A stretch of 64,000 bases of DNA from the NCBI GenBank assembly GCA_004519485.1, contig CP038106.1, positions 1,127,501 to 1,191,500 of the forward strand. The letters are read 5' to 3'. Under the pieces are notes generated by a model that saw nothing but the letters and a program-made list of their open reading frames with translations, searched no databases and was not told where the DNA came from. Origin of the DNA: Nannochloropsis oceanica. Lineage: Eukaryota; Sar; Eustigmatophyceae; Eustigmatales; Monodopsidaceae. The number at the start of each line of letters is the position of its first letter. Positions within the stretch are counted from its first letter, which is position 1. Below, piece by piece: positions 51,314 to 63,405 of the stretch. The translations under genes were made by a program, and so were the position numbers.

Positions 51314-51950
51314 CTAGAATCTCTGAGTGTGGACGAGAATTTAGCAATGAGGGAGGGGGAAGGGCGCGAGAGTGTTTAAGCGCGTGTGTAGAAGAAAAAC
51401 ATGCCGTTTTGAGCGTTATGGAAGGCGAGAGCGAACGAGAGCAAATGCGGTGTTTTGTATAAATAGTCTGTGCGTGGATGAGTTTAAAGTTGGGTCATGT
51501 AGACGCAGGGGATAGAAAGGGGGGGGGGGGGGGGGGTAGGAGGTTGGTTGGTTGGCCTCTGGTGTGTCATAGAGCATTTTTTAGAACCCTTTCCCCATAG
51601 GAGAGCTTATTAGGTAATCTATGTACATGGTAAGCGCTAGCGCGTCAAGGATCAATGATAAAATCTAGAGGAATGAATCAAACGTGCTACGACACATGCT
51701 TCTGTGTCTGTTTTCATAGTTGCTGGCATGTCGGTTACGGCGGGTATGTTCTTCCCTGCTTGCTTGTCAAACTTCCCAACGTCCTGACCACACGTCTCGA
51801 TGCCCTCATGAGCGGACGGCTGCATTAATAGCAGATCTAGAGGAGGTTCCCCTTGTTGGTCTACTCACCTGTTCGTCTGGTCTTCTACACCGACATCCAC
51901 ATCAACACCAGCAAGCCATCAATATAGCCGAGCGGCTAGGCAACCACACC
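51314..51950. other. Spacer between RAP-domain gene and SBNO helicase
   Basis: 637 bp with both genes on +. It contains an 18-nt G run. A frame open from 51720 joins the SBNO gene in phase (adding 77 residues), so part may be coding or 5' leader. Confidence 0.4.
51519..51536. repeat. Homopolymer G18
   Basis: Eighteen consecutive G about 200 bp after the RAP-domain stop. Likely 3' UTR; prone to length change and to assembly error. Confidence 0.9.
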
Positions 51951-54900
51951 ATGCCACACGGCGGCCAACGCGGTCGACGACGTGGAGGTGCCCGAAGCTT
52001 TTGGGGTGGCCTTGCCAGGGTAGCAGGGGACTATATTGCAGACCAGTTGCCCTTTTATCACCACGAAGGGGGAGCCCACAACCCGCAGCGGCAGCATAAC
52101 CCACAAGGGGGAAGGGGAGGTTACCCCTCCTACCCACCTTTGCCAGAACAGTTGAAACCAATTCACCAACCCGGTGGTCCTATACCCAACTACGCACCTG
52201 TACTTCCTGGGGAAGGTGGTGGGGGCAGCGGCGCAGGGCAAGCATCATCCGCTTTCGAGCGTGCACGACCCGACTGGAAATTCGAGCGCAAGGACGAGGA
52301 CAGCGAGGAAGAAAAGCAGGAGGGTGAGGAGCTAGCAGCGTTGCATGATGGGGATGATGACGATGATAGTGGAGAAAATAATGGAGCGAATCAAGAGTAC
52401 AAGCCTGCACGCATCAAAGGTGGCGTGCCTCACCCAGGACACGTCGTTCAGTCCGTGGCCATGGCAGCTGCGGAGCCTCCACCAATCACATACAAGCTTC
52501 GGTTGCCCCGACGACTGCTGGATTCAGGGGCATTGTCGTTGCTGCAGGCTGAGGCAGTGTTTTATTGCATGCAAATGCATGAAACGAGGCTACCGAATGG
52601 AGAGCGGGCGGGCTGGATGCTGGGGGACGGGACCGGCATTGGGAAGGGCAGGATCTTGGCATCAATTATGCTGGAAAATAGCTTGCATGGACGGGATCGG
52701 GCAGTGTGGGTGACGGCTTCCCCTTTCTTGGCGACGCAGATCCGTCGGGACGCGCGGGATGTTGGTACGTGTACACATACTCCGGGTAGTGTGGGGTTGT
52801 GGGTTGAGAGGAACGGTTGTTCTTATGTTAACTGCCGAACCGTTTTTTTTCGATCTTTGCTTCACATCAAGAGAAGCCAAATGACAAGTCTCATCTTATC
52901 TCTTTTCACTCTCCCCTCCGTGTCATCCCCCTCTCCCTTCCTCCCGTTACCCGGGATTCGAAAACAGGCCTCCACACACGCATCTTTGAACTTTCCGACC
53001 AAAAGCTTGCCCAAAATCCTGATCTGTCCGGCATGGGTCCGGGGCTGATGATCTGCACTTATCGCACCCTCCTCGGCAAAGAATCTGGGGGACCCGTCAC
53101 CCGCATCGGTCAGCTCTTAAGCTGGGTGGGCGGGGAGGGATGGGATGGTGTGCTTGCTCTAGACGAGGCCCATAAAGCCAAAAATCTAGTCCAGCAGAGA
53201 AAGCGATGGACGGCCGCCCCATCGAGCAAGACTGCAGTTGTTGTCGATGCATTGCAGAAGAGATTGAGGGAGGCAAGGGTAATTTATGCGTCGGCTACGA
53301 TTGCGACGAATGCGGGGAATATGGAGTCGTTGTCACGTTTGGGGTTGTGGGGGCCAGGAACTGCTTTTGAAACGTCGGGAGCGTTTGCGGTAGCGATGCA
53401 TAACGCGGGTCTCCCGGGCCTGGAGCTATTGAGTACGAACATGAAATTGCAGGGGAAGTATCTGGCGAGGACGTTGGGGTTTAAGGTAGGTTGTAGCTGT
53501 GGTTTGGGTGGGTAAATGGGCAGCCCCTTTTCCACCCCTCCTACTTGGAAACACACACTGTCTTTATCGTTTGTTGTTTGGCTCGACATCTGATGCAAAC
53601 TTCTCTTTTGCATCTCGATTTTAACGCTAGGATTGTGATTTTGAGGTGGTTCGCGCGCCTATGGACCCGGACTTTGCGATTGTGTATGATGCCTGTGCAA
53701 GGCAGTGGGATGAATTGCGGAAAGATTTAAAGCTGCTGGTGCCATCAGTGGCACCATCTTTCAGCAGACGAAAGGCGAGAGGAAAAAGGAAGACGAGAGG
53801 CGAGACAATGGAGGAGAATTATGCGATGGAGTTTGACGGGTTGGAGGTTGAGGGTAAAGAGGCGGAAGGGGTGGAGGAGGAGAATGACGACGACTTGCTG
53901 TCCACGCAGGAGCAGAAAGCAAAGGCGATTCTTTGGTTGACGTTTTGGGGGACGCATCAGCGCTTTTTCCGATCTTTGTACGTGGCGGCGAAGATCCCGA
54001 TGGTTATCAGGTTGGCAAGGGAAGCGATTGAGCAGGGCTATGCCCCTGTGATTGGATTGCAGACAACTGGGGAGAGTCAGATCAAGACGAGGATGTCCGC
54101 GGCGGCGGAGCGACGAAGGCGAGGACGTGCAAGAGGGGAGAAAGAGATGGTGGAGGAGGAGGGGGGAGCAGAAGGGCTGAGTATGTGTCGGGGGCAGATG
54201 GAACGGTTTCTAACGGTGCATTTGACTGATGCGTTGGGGCCGGGGGTGAGGGCGATAAGGGCGAGACATTTGGCGTGGTTGGATGGGTTTGGGTCACGAT
54301 TGCCGGCCAATCCTTTGGATCAATTGATTGAGGGGTTGGGAGGGTCAAACGTCGTGGCGGAGTTGACAGGGAGGCAACTACGGATGAAAAAAGGGAAGTA
54401 TGAGCAGACGGCTACTTCGCAGAAAACGCACGAGGCGGAGCGGACAGCGTTCCAGCGGGGGTTGAAGCAGGTGGCGGTGATTAGTGAGGCGGCATCGACA
54501 GGCATCTCATTGCACAGTGATCGGAGGGAGCCGACAGCGCATAGACGGCGTTGTCACTTTTGCCTGGAGCTGGCGTGGGGAGCAGATCGGGTGATGCAGC
54601 AGTTGGGGAGGACACATCGTACGAATGCCCTGACGGGGCCGCTATATAAATTTGTGGTGATGGAGCATGTTGGGGGTGACACCCGATTTATTTCGACTGT
54701 GGCGCGACGTTTGCAGTCACTTGGAGCGATCTGTCAGGGGCATGAAGGAGCGGCCAACAAGGCCTTGGATTTGAGGGAGTACAACGTGGAAAGCAAGCAT
54801 GGACAAGCTGCCTATCGCAAGTTGTGGGAGGTGGAGGATCCGCGTCCCTTGTTTCGACGTGCGGTGGATGTGATGGACAACTCGGATCTGGACAGGGATA

Positions 54901-57207
54901 GTGAAGTTAAGACATTTTTAAACCGCTGCTTGGCCTTCGAGTTGGTTATACAGCACGTATTGATGGACACCTTCTTCGACCTCTTTAATAAGGTGGAGAG
55001 AGGGAGGGAGGGAAAGGAGGAAGGGAGGGATAGAACTATGTGCAATATCTCTCTGTTTCCCACCCCTCATCCATTACTCCCTCCCTCTCCCACAGGAGGT
55101 ACACCAAGCCAAATTGGAGGGCACCTACGAGTCACAAGGCATTATCAACATCCGCGGCGAAGCGGTCCAAGTGTGTGGACCCATTGCCAAATATCGCACA
55201 AGTGCGCCTTTGTTGCATCAAGCTGTTGTTCCGGCGCCAGCACCATCAGCAGCAGCAGTAGCAGCAGGAGCCAGACGGGCGGTCTCACGAGCAACAGTCG
55301 GACCAATTTTGGTGTTGAGTGATGATGATGGGCGTGATGGTGGGGTAGAGCGAGCCGAGCAGGTCGTGACTGCTGAGGCCGAAGGACGGAGGCAGCAGCA
55401 AGGTCAGCGACCGCAGCAGCGGTACGACCAACACCTTCATGAGCAGCAACAGCATCAGTCTCCGCTGCGAGAAGAGCCGACGTTGTCCCTCGTGACCCTC
55501 ACCTTAGATCGCGGGCTGCCTTTCGATACAGCCCTACAGATGCTCCTGCTGGCTGAAGGAGGGGGGGAGGGCCATCGGGGTGGGAATGGCTTCTATCTCC
55601 CCCGTGATTCGAAAAGGCCCTATTTGGCATTTGAAAGAGGAGGAGGGAGGAGGTTCAAGACCATTTACCCTGATCTGGGAAGGCAAGCTTTCGTGGACAA
55701 GGTGCCAGAAGAGCTAGCTCAGGACGCGTTTTTGACCCCGGCAAAGGCACAGGAGCCCTGGACGAGACGGTATGAAGAAGCATTGACAACATGCTTGCCA
55801 CATGGACGGAAAGGGTGTGATTGTAATGTGGGGAAGAGGCTGCGTCGGACCTACATGCTTATGTTTGACGTGTGTACACACTGGTCGTTCGTGCAGAAGG
55901 TGGTGTCAAGGAAGAGGTTGAGAGTGGTAAGGGCGGCGACGACCTCGGAGCCGCGCAAGCATTTTACGGGGGTGATGCTGACGGAAAAGGCGAAGAGGAG
56001 ACTGGAGGCGCGGGGGTTGCAGAGGGTAGGGGAGGGAGAGGGGGAGTCAGCGATGGTGGAGGATGCGAGGATTGATGTGGTTGATTTGCTGGAGGAGGAT
56101 GAAAAAGGAGGGTGGGTAGGAAAGGAGGGGGTCAAGGAGGAGGCCAACATGCAAGAAGATGAGAAAGTTTGTGTTCTTGAGGGAGAAAATGGAGGGGGAG
56201 AGGGCAGAAGAATTGAGGAGGAGGAGAGGGAAGGGGGGGAGGAGGGGGAGAGTATCATTGATCTACTCAGTGATTCGGATGCAATCTATGAAGAGTGGGA
56301 AGATGATTGGGAGGGATGGAATGGAAGTATCAAGAGGGGTAGGGGATTGTTAGATGATGGAGGAGGAGGAGGCGGAGGGAGAAGGGGACGAAGGGTGACG
56401 ATGAAAATGGCAAGAAGGACGAGCAATGAATATTATGATGAGGAACGGGCGAAGTTGCTAAAAAGGGAAGAAGGAGAAGTAACAGCAGTAGAACAAGGAG
56501 GAGGAGGAGGAGGAGGAGGAGGAGGAGGAGGGGAGGAAGATCTGGATGATTTGCTGGATATGGGAGGGACGGCCGAGTTGAAGGGTGGAGGTGCCTCTCC
56601 CTCATCTGCTGCTTCGTCGACTTTGCCTGCTGAAGTGAAAGAAGAGGGAGGAGGGAGGAAGGAAGAGGGTGTGAAGAAGCCGCGTCGTCGCAAGATCTCT
56701 GAGGATGGCGGGTCTGGAGGGATTGAGGAAGAGGTGGTGGGAAAAGGCGACACAAATGTCGAGATTCAACCGTCTTGGGGTTGCAAGGAGATGATCAGAA
56801 TAGATGATTCCAACGAGGAGGAGGAGGTGGAGGAGAAGGACGGAGTGAAGGATGAGAGAAAAAAGAGGGAGTCTGTGAAAGGGTCCGATAATGTGATTGC
56901 AAAATGTGATAAAGGAGGAGGGGGAAGGAGAGGAGAAGTTGGAGGAGGGAAGACAGTGAAACACGAAGGGGTTGGCGAGGGAGAAGGAGGGGAGGGCGGG
57001 GAGGATAGTGACTTAGTTTTGGACATGCTGGATATGCTGGAAGAGCTTAAAGACGAAGATATCATTTCGAAGAAGGAAGCGAAAGATCTTCGGTCGAGGG
57101 CGGTGAAGAAGGAAACGTTGATGGTGGAGGCGTTTTGGAAGGCACAGGCGTGTAGTTCTTTATTTACTGGGGGGCAAATATTTCGAAAGATCGCGTTGGG
57201 CTTATAA
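51951..57207 (+). CDS. SBNO: Strawberry notch-like (SBNO) DExD/H helicase
   Basis: Exons 51951-52764, 52968-53485, 53631-54992 and 55096-57207; 1601 aa; all joins keep frame (RDV/GLHTRIF, GFK/DCDFEVV, FNK/EVHQAKLEG). An in-frame ATG at 51720 is an alternative start. After an RG- and Gly-rich N-terminus comes the SBNO ATPase: PPITYKLRLP, RAGWMLGDGTGIGKGRILAS (Walker A), GVLALDEAHKAKN (DEAH), YASATIATNAGNM. The C-terminal helicase part has VISEAASTGISLHSDRR and WGADRVMQQLGRTHRTN. The last third is acidic, Gly-rich and probably disordered. SBNO proteins are nuclear co-regulators of transcription in animals; bacterial relatives exist. Exon 4 has a run of about eleven Gly codons. Confidence 0.92.
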
Positions 57208-58052
57208 GCACAGTATTCTTCAAAAAGACCTACGAAGGGGTATCGAACAAAGTAATCAGGACCGTTCTTACGTGGGGGTGCAGGAGCAAGTCACCAAAGC
57301 ATCAAGGGTGCTAAACCAATAAGGTCAAGAAAGAGGGAAGGGGGGGAGGAAGAACGAAATATGGAGGAGAGATGGTAGGGTGGAAACCTCTGAGCAAACG
57401 AAGGGAAGAAGAGGGAAGGAATTGATATGCATGTATGTAAAGTGATTAAAGAAGTTTATACGGGTGTACGTGTACATGATAGTATTGATAGAGACAATCA
57501 TTCAAAGTGAACAAACGAGCGAGGGGTGGAGGGTTTGAAGCGCGTATGCCAGTAAAGGGCAAGATAGACTCGCGTTGAAAGAGGGAGGCAGAATTTCACC
57601 TGGCATTGCAGCAATTTTATATAAATAATGACACAACAACATGAGTCATTATTGTACAGCCACGGAAATCAAGGAAGAAAGAAACAAATATTGAACACGT
57701 TGAACAGATAGAGATTGAGACTCTTATCTCTTCTTTTGATGTATATATTTGTTACTCCTACGCCTCCAGTCGTAACCGTCGTCAGTTTCATGTCTCTCTC
57801 TGCTGCTCTTGTTCATTTACCTATCTTTATTTTACACATGTCCCTTACTCATTATCACAGACTACAACATTCACTTTATCTATCGTACAACAAACAAAGG
57901 CACGGCGGCTCAACCATTCTCACACACAGTTCCACAATTTCAAAAAGGGTATGTACACATATCCCCTCCCTCCCTCCCTCCCTCCTCCTCCCCTCATACC
58001 TCCCTCCGCGGCGCAGGCCAATCCCCGCTCGGTCCTCCCCCCTTGCCTCTTC
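57208..58052. other. Convergent spacer, SBNO / RecQ
   Basis: 845 bp between facing stops. The left half is purine-rich, the right half pyrimidine-rich and AT-rich (57600-57900). A CCCT/CCTC run lies near 57965-57990. No gene is recognised. Confidence 0.4.
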
Positions 58053-58307
58053 CTACAGCAACCGGAAACAATCCTCGACCTTGACTAATACAAATTCTTC
58101 CGTCAGCTGCCCCAAACATCCCCTTAGCGCTTTCCAGGGCGCAGGACCACCACCCACTCCTAGTTTGGACGCAATTTCGATAACTGTTAATCCTTGAGGA
58201 GACTCCGTTAAAACCCTCACCACATCCGCCGACGTTGGCAAGGAGGAGGAGAAGGAAGAGGAGGAAGAGGGCCGGGAAGTGGGGATAGAGGTGATGGGAG
58301 GAGGTGC

Positions 58308-58361
<54 letters not shown>

Positions 58362-61300
58362 CTGGTGATGCTGCTTCATGGCCTGGTGGGGGGGTGCTTC
58401 CAGTTCCACCGCTTCCTTCACGTAAGATGGGACGTATAGACCGCTCCGCAATTTCGTTGGGACGACTGCTGCTGGTGCTCCTGCTGGTGCTCCTGCTTGA
58501 GCTGCTGCTGGTGGTGCTGCTGGTGCTCCTGCTACTGCTTTTCCTGTCACGTTACCTCGAATATCACCTCCTCGTCCACTCAGAGCATCATTTTGAGGAG
58601 ACGAGGAATACATAGGTTGGTAAGGCTTCTTCGACGCACTCTCTCTATCCCTCGCTTCCTCCAACCCACCACTATCGCTGCTACCGCTGCTGCTACTCCC
58701 GCTGCTGTATCTATTCCTACTCCCGATATTACTGTTGCTGCCGTTGCTGTCCATACTGCTCCTCCAGCTGCTGGTCATGGGGCAAGGCCGCTTTCGCGCC
58801 GACATCCACTCACCATCCCCTGCAGATCCCACCTCAGAACGAAAGGAATGCGGCGATTTGCGAGGAAGACGCTGCTGTTGCTGCTGTGGGTGTTGTTGTT
58901 GCTGTTGCTGCTGGCGATTGCCGAGGGTGAGGAAGACGCGACAGGCCTCGACGTCACCCCAACTTGCTTCTTGCCCTCCCCAGTAATCGGGTACCGTCAA
59001 TTGGATCTGCTTGGTCATGGCCCGATGCACCTCCACTCCTTCCTTCCCTCCCTCCCTCCCTCCCCCGGGTGATGCCCTCGTTGCCACTGTGGCTGCAGCC
59101 GCTGCTGCTCCTGCTCCTCCCTCTTTATTCAATACATCCATCACCCTCTTCACGGCCTCCAGCAACCCTTCAGGTAACTCCAACCTCCCCCACGCTAACG
59201 GCAAGCCATGCATAAAACACTGCGCCAAATAACTCCTAACCGTCGCCTCCTTAATCGGCTTCAACCGATCATTTGAAATCTCACGGACACTTTTCCCCTC
59301 TTCCATAAACAATCTGTGCGTCTCCACTAAACTCGCCCTGAGTCCCGCCCTCCCGCCCTCCTTTCCTCCTTCTCCTCCTCCCCCTTTCCCCCCTGCCAAT
59401 CCGACCTCAAACACTCCCGCTGCTGCTGGTGATGTTGCTGCTGGACTCATCCACAACAAATCCGTCGTCAATCCCAGTTCCGCACTCTTCTTTTTTACAA
59501 CATCTACAAATGCCAGACCAAACCTCTCAATCTTCGCCTCTGCCCACCCCCCCACCTTCCTAAGACCCTCCACCGTCGTTGGCCGCACACGCGCCAGCTG
59601 CCTCAAAAACGCTTCGTCCGCAATCTGATACGCCTTCATCCCCCCCCCTCTCTCCATCCCTCCCTCCACCCCTCCCTCGGCCGCCCGGGCCAGCTGCGTC
59701 CTTATTTGCATCAATGCCTGCATGACTTCCTCCTCCTTCCCCTGCGCGGCCATCCGCTCCTCCTCTCTTAGCCTCCTTGCCTCTTCTCTTGCCTCTGCTC
59801 GCTGCTGCAGGACCCTTATCTGACCTTCCTCCTGCACTAACTCCTCATTCGCCACCATCGGCGCCAACTCTGCACCAGCCTCCCCCAGAAAGAACCTCCC
59901 CTTCTCACTCAACTCCAACACCTGGAACATAGTCCCCTCCCTCGCCCCCTTCATTTGCCGGTGTTCCGCGTATCCTTCATCCGTTAACTGGTTCAACCAG
60001 GCCTTCCACCACCCATCCCCTTGCTTACTCCCCTTCGCCGCCCCCCACGCAGGATGGGCCTTGATTCTTCCAATGTCCGGGCGGGTCCGTATGTCTTTCT
60101 GCTCGCTGGCCATGAGCATCAACAACACCTTCTTGGCGCCACTTTTCATTTTCTCCACCGCGCCCAGCACTTGCCGAGCGGCCTTGTTGTATTCTGCCGC
60201 CGGCAAACTGCCACGGAGGACCGTCCCTGGTGCCTGGGCAGCTGTGGAGTCCACCCCATTTCCATGCATGTCACAAAAATCGCAACAGCGGCCTTGCCAA
60301 TCGTCTCCGGCAGCGGCTTGGAGGGCGGAGGCAGAAGCGCTTTCGCCGAAGTGCTTCAGGAGGGAGGCGCGTCGACAGGCTGCCTGTGTGGTGAGAGGAG
60401 CATGGAGTTCAGATATCGCATTTATAAGGGAGGGGGGAAGAGCGCAGACCAAGCCCGGGAAAAAAAAAGAAAAGAATAAGTATATGAATCAACAAATGAA
60501 AAATCTATCCAATGAACAAAACACATCGTCATCTTACCTGCCGAGCGAACCGTTGAACTTCCTGAATCTTGGCCATGTTTGCTCCCGCTTGCTGTTGCGC
60601 CGTCCTTCCATCAAATTGCTCGCTTCCATTCGTGTGATTGGCCAAGAAATTAAGGGTGGTGATGTCCTTGGGGGCCCAAAACATCACACCGCGGGAAGGG
60701 AGACCGTCGCGACCGGCACGGCCGGTCATTTGGAGGAAGTCTAAGAGGACGAGGGGAAGAATGGGGATAAGCTAGGGTATAGATTACATGTATGGAATTG
60801 CATTCGTCATGGAACAAACGTTTATTTATTATACAAGGTTTGTCTGCTTCTCCGCCCTAAACCTTCCTCCCTCCTTCTCTGGCTTCCTCCCCTCCCTCTC
60901 TCCCCTCCTTACCTTCCAACGACTTTGTCAGCCCATAGCACACCACCATACGCACATCCGGTTTGTCCACGCCCATCCCGAACGCCTATTTTCGGGAAGT
61001 AACAGGAGTGAAAAGATGACGTGACGAATGAACCGATGTTTCCATCGTCCTTCCCTCCCTCCCTCCCTCCCTCCCTCCCTCCCTACTCACCACTGTCGCA
61101 CACACCACCCGCACCTCGTCCCCCGACCACTTGTTGTATGTCTCCCTTCTTGCTACCTCCGTCATCCCTCCATGGTAGGCAGCAGCCGTGATCCCCAGAT
61201 TTTGCGTTAGATTCTTAGTCAGGTCCTCTGCTTCCGCCTTGGTGGATACATAGACAATGGCAGACCCACCAAAATTGCTGCTACTGCTGCTGTTGTTGCT

Positions 61301-62125
61301 GCTGAGAGGGTGGAGGAGGATGGAGCGAAGGTCTTCCATGGCACCGGAGGTGGAGGAGGAGGGGGACTTGGCTTTGACGGTGTAGTGAAGGTTAGGTCTG
61401 TTGATGCTGCTGCGGATGATCATGGGGTCGGCGAGATGGAGCTGGTTGATAATGTCGCCTTGGACGTGGTGGGTGGCCGTGGCGGTTACGGCGATGATGG
61501 GAACTTCGGGAAGGCATGCCTTGAGAAGGGAGGGAGGAGGGAGGGGAGGAAGGGTCATTCATGTGAGGGGGGAGGTACAAGACACTTCGATCAACCTGCA
61601 CTCGTTCCCCTCCAATATCATTACCCGCAATTTGAACAATTGTAAATAAGCGGGGCGGAAATCATGACCCCACTGGCTCACGCAATGCGCCTCATCAATA
61701 GCCAGCGCCGCCAAGCCGACATGATTGTGGAGAGTGACCAATTTATCCATCCACACTTCCATCCGCTCGGGCGTCACGTACAACAAGGCGTATTCTCCCC
61801 GCAGTGCTGCTTCTACCTGCACACTTGTCGCAGACATCCCAATAGCCAGCGCACTCACACCATTGGCACGCAAGCCGGCTACCTGGTCTTCGATAAGCGC
61901 AAGCAATGGCGACACAACGACTGTCACGCAACGGTACCCTTTCTTGTCACGGAGAACGAGGGACGGCAGCTGATAACACAAAGATTTGCCTCGCCCCGTT
62001 GCCATGAGCAGCAGCACGTCGCGGCCGTACAGGACCGTCTCAATGACTTCTTGCTGGTGCGCTCGGAAGGTTTGATGGCCCCAGTACTTGTGGAGCACCT
62101 CTTTCATCTCCTCCTCCGAAGCCAT
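58053..62125 (-). CDS. RecQ-family DNA helicase (WRN-like layout, no exonuclease)
   Basis: Five exons: 62125-61625, 61519-61091, 60985-60913, 60740-60538 and 60383-58053; 1178 aa. The helicase has LLLMATGRGKSLCYQLPS (Walker A), AIDEAHCVSQWGHDFRPAY, TATATHHV, AYHGGMT, ATVAFGMGVDKPDVR and DFLQMTGRAGRDG across the junctions. The RecQ zinc site is ACRRASLLKHFGE...RCCDFCD. An RQC winged helix follows (KVLLMLMASEQKDIR ... GYAEHRQMKG), then an HRDC-like helical segment (FLRQLARVRPTTVEGLRKVG), an HTH segment (SLVETHRLFMEEGKSVREIS) and a C-terminal winged-helix-like end (ADVVRVLTESPQGLTVIEIA). RecQ proteins unwind forks, D-loops and G-quadruplexes. A poly-Gln tract and Ser/Gly runs lie between the last two domains. 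The start gives MASEEEMKEVLHKYWG. Confidence 0.93.
58311..58357. repeat. (CTG)n microsatellite coding poly-Gln in RecQ
   Basis: About 15-16 pure CTG units on +, i.e. CAG coding Gln on the - sense strand, within a low-complexity linker of the RecQ gene. Pure units make it prone to slippage. Confidence 0.92.
61046..61084. repeat. (CCCT)n run at the 5' end of RecQ intron 2
   Basis: About nine CCCT units on + (GGGA on the sense strand), starting a few bases after the exon 2 donor. The sense RNA could form a G-quadruplex next to the splice site. Confidence 0.8.
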
Positions 62126-62602
62126 CGCTGCTGGCTTGGGATGATGGATGACTGCGCTCCTGTCCTTGCTCCTGCTGGCAACTTTGGCCCTATGATTGAT
62201 TCGCGTAGCCTTGCGTCCTATTAAGGGGTGTGTGTGTGTGTGCCATGTGCCGAGGCGAAGTGAATGAGAGGGGGAGAAAACGTGACGAAGATGGCTCGCT
62301 GAAGACAACTGGCGAGAAATTCTGCCGCTCAATGCGATCGCATCGACGGGCCTGTCTTGGAGCGTGTTCTTGTTGTGCGGTGGTGGGTATATGCGTGAGG
62401 TTTCTGGATGAAGTCCTTCCCTTCGCTTCTTCTCAAAACCTCCAAGTGGGCAGGAGGTTGAAGGGCGCCTTCTAGCCCTCATGCATTTCGCAAAGGAATC
62501 AAGATGAACTAAAACCTAGAACCGCAAAGAGATTTATGTTTTTGCCTTTTCTTTTTGTCTTGCTAGCTTCGTTCTTGCTATAAAGTCCAACCCCCAGATT
62601 TC
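62126..62602. promoter_or_regulatory. RecQ promoter and DUF952 3' region
   Basis: 477 bp, both neighbours on -. A GTGT run lies near 62228-62243. The frame upstream of the RecQ ATG is open to 62482 but has no conserved look. Confidence 0.4.
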
Positions 62603-63010
62603 CTAATCTATGTCAATGCTCAGAAACTTGCCCGTTCCGGCCTCCCTCGTTACCTGCTTCACGGCCCGGACAGCATCCCGTTCAATCTTACCAAAGACGT
62701 GGGGGCATGTCGGAGGTTCTGGATCGTCTGAGCCAGGCAAAGGCGAATCATCTTTTTCCATCACCACCTTGGACGAGAGTTTGGGCGTGTCGATGACTAG
62801 GAGCACAAAGTCTCCCGGCGCGCTTTGATAGAAGGCGTTAGCAATTGTGAGAATGAGCTTGGTCTCAGCTGTCGCGTGCGTGAAGCCTTCCTTTTCAAGG
62901 GAGTCGGTGAAGTAATCGCGTTCTTCCGCCACGGCCTTCTCCCATTCTTGTTTTCGCGCAAGGTGATAGATGGTGGAGGGCGCTTCGGGGGTGGACGGTG
63001 CTGACGACAT
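62603..63010 (-). CDS. DUF952 family protein
   Basis: Single exon, 135 aa, start at the ATG at 63010. The whole DUF952 pattern is present: STIYHLARKQEWEKAVAEER, then FTDSLEKEGFTHATAE, ANAFYQSAPGDFVLLVID, then VVMEKDD...PHVFGKIERDAVRAV. Family members are small bacterial and eukaryotic proteins with a fold like ADP-ribose-binding toxin domains; no reaction is established. The usual Ser in 'FIHAS' is Thr here (FTHATAE). An upstream in-frame region to 63256 exists but does not resemble a targeting peptide. Confidence 0.88.
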   Translation of the reverse strand: MSSAPSTPEAPSTIYHLARKQEWEKAVAEERDYFTDSLEKEGFTHATAETKLILTIANAFYQSAPGDFVLLVIDTPKLSSKVVMEKDDSPLPGSDDPEPPTCPHVFGKIERDAVRAVKQVTREAGTGKFLSIDID

Positions 63011-63405
63011 GATCCTTTGTGCTATGTGCTTGTCTGGGGGAGATAAGGGGGGGGGTCGGTGTATGTTGGAAGGAAAAGCATGAGAAACAAGAAGGTGAAA
63101 AGTATGTTTGAATCGAAAGTAATAGCCCGCCTGGTAGATAACGTGGCCCCACACGATTGGTTGTGCATGCAGCCCAGGCGGCGGCAAGACCGGATCGCCC
63201 TGCCGTAGTCGCCCCGCCAGACGTGCCTGTACAATTTGTTTCCCTTGAATGCACAAGAACCACTCGACACAATTTCATTGGATCTGCAATATTTTCATAT
63301 CATTCCGTTCATTTCACCCATGTCCGAGGGACTCCTCTCAGAATCTTCTGAGGGTAGATATCGGTTTTTGAAGTCCTCTCGCTGTTCATCTCCACTCCTC
63401 CCCCT
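63011..63405. promoter_or_regulatory. DUF952 promoter and cystathionine beta-lyase 3' region
   Basis: 395 bp, both neighbours on -. Contains a short AT-rich stretch (63270-63310). No gene is seen. Confidence 0.4.
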
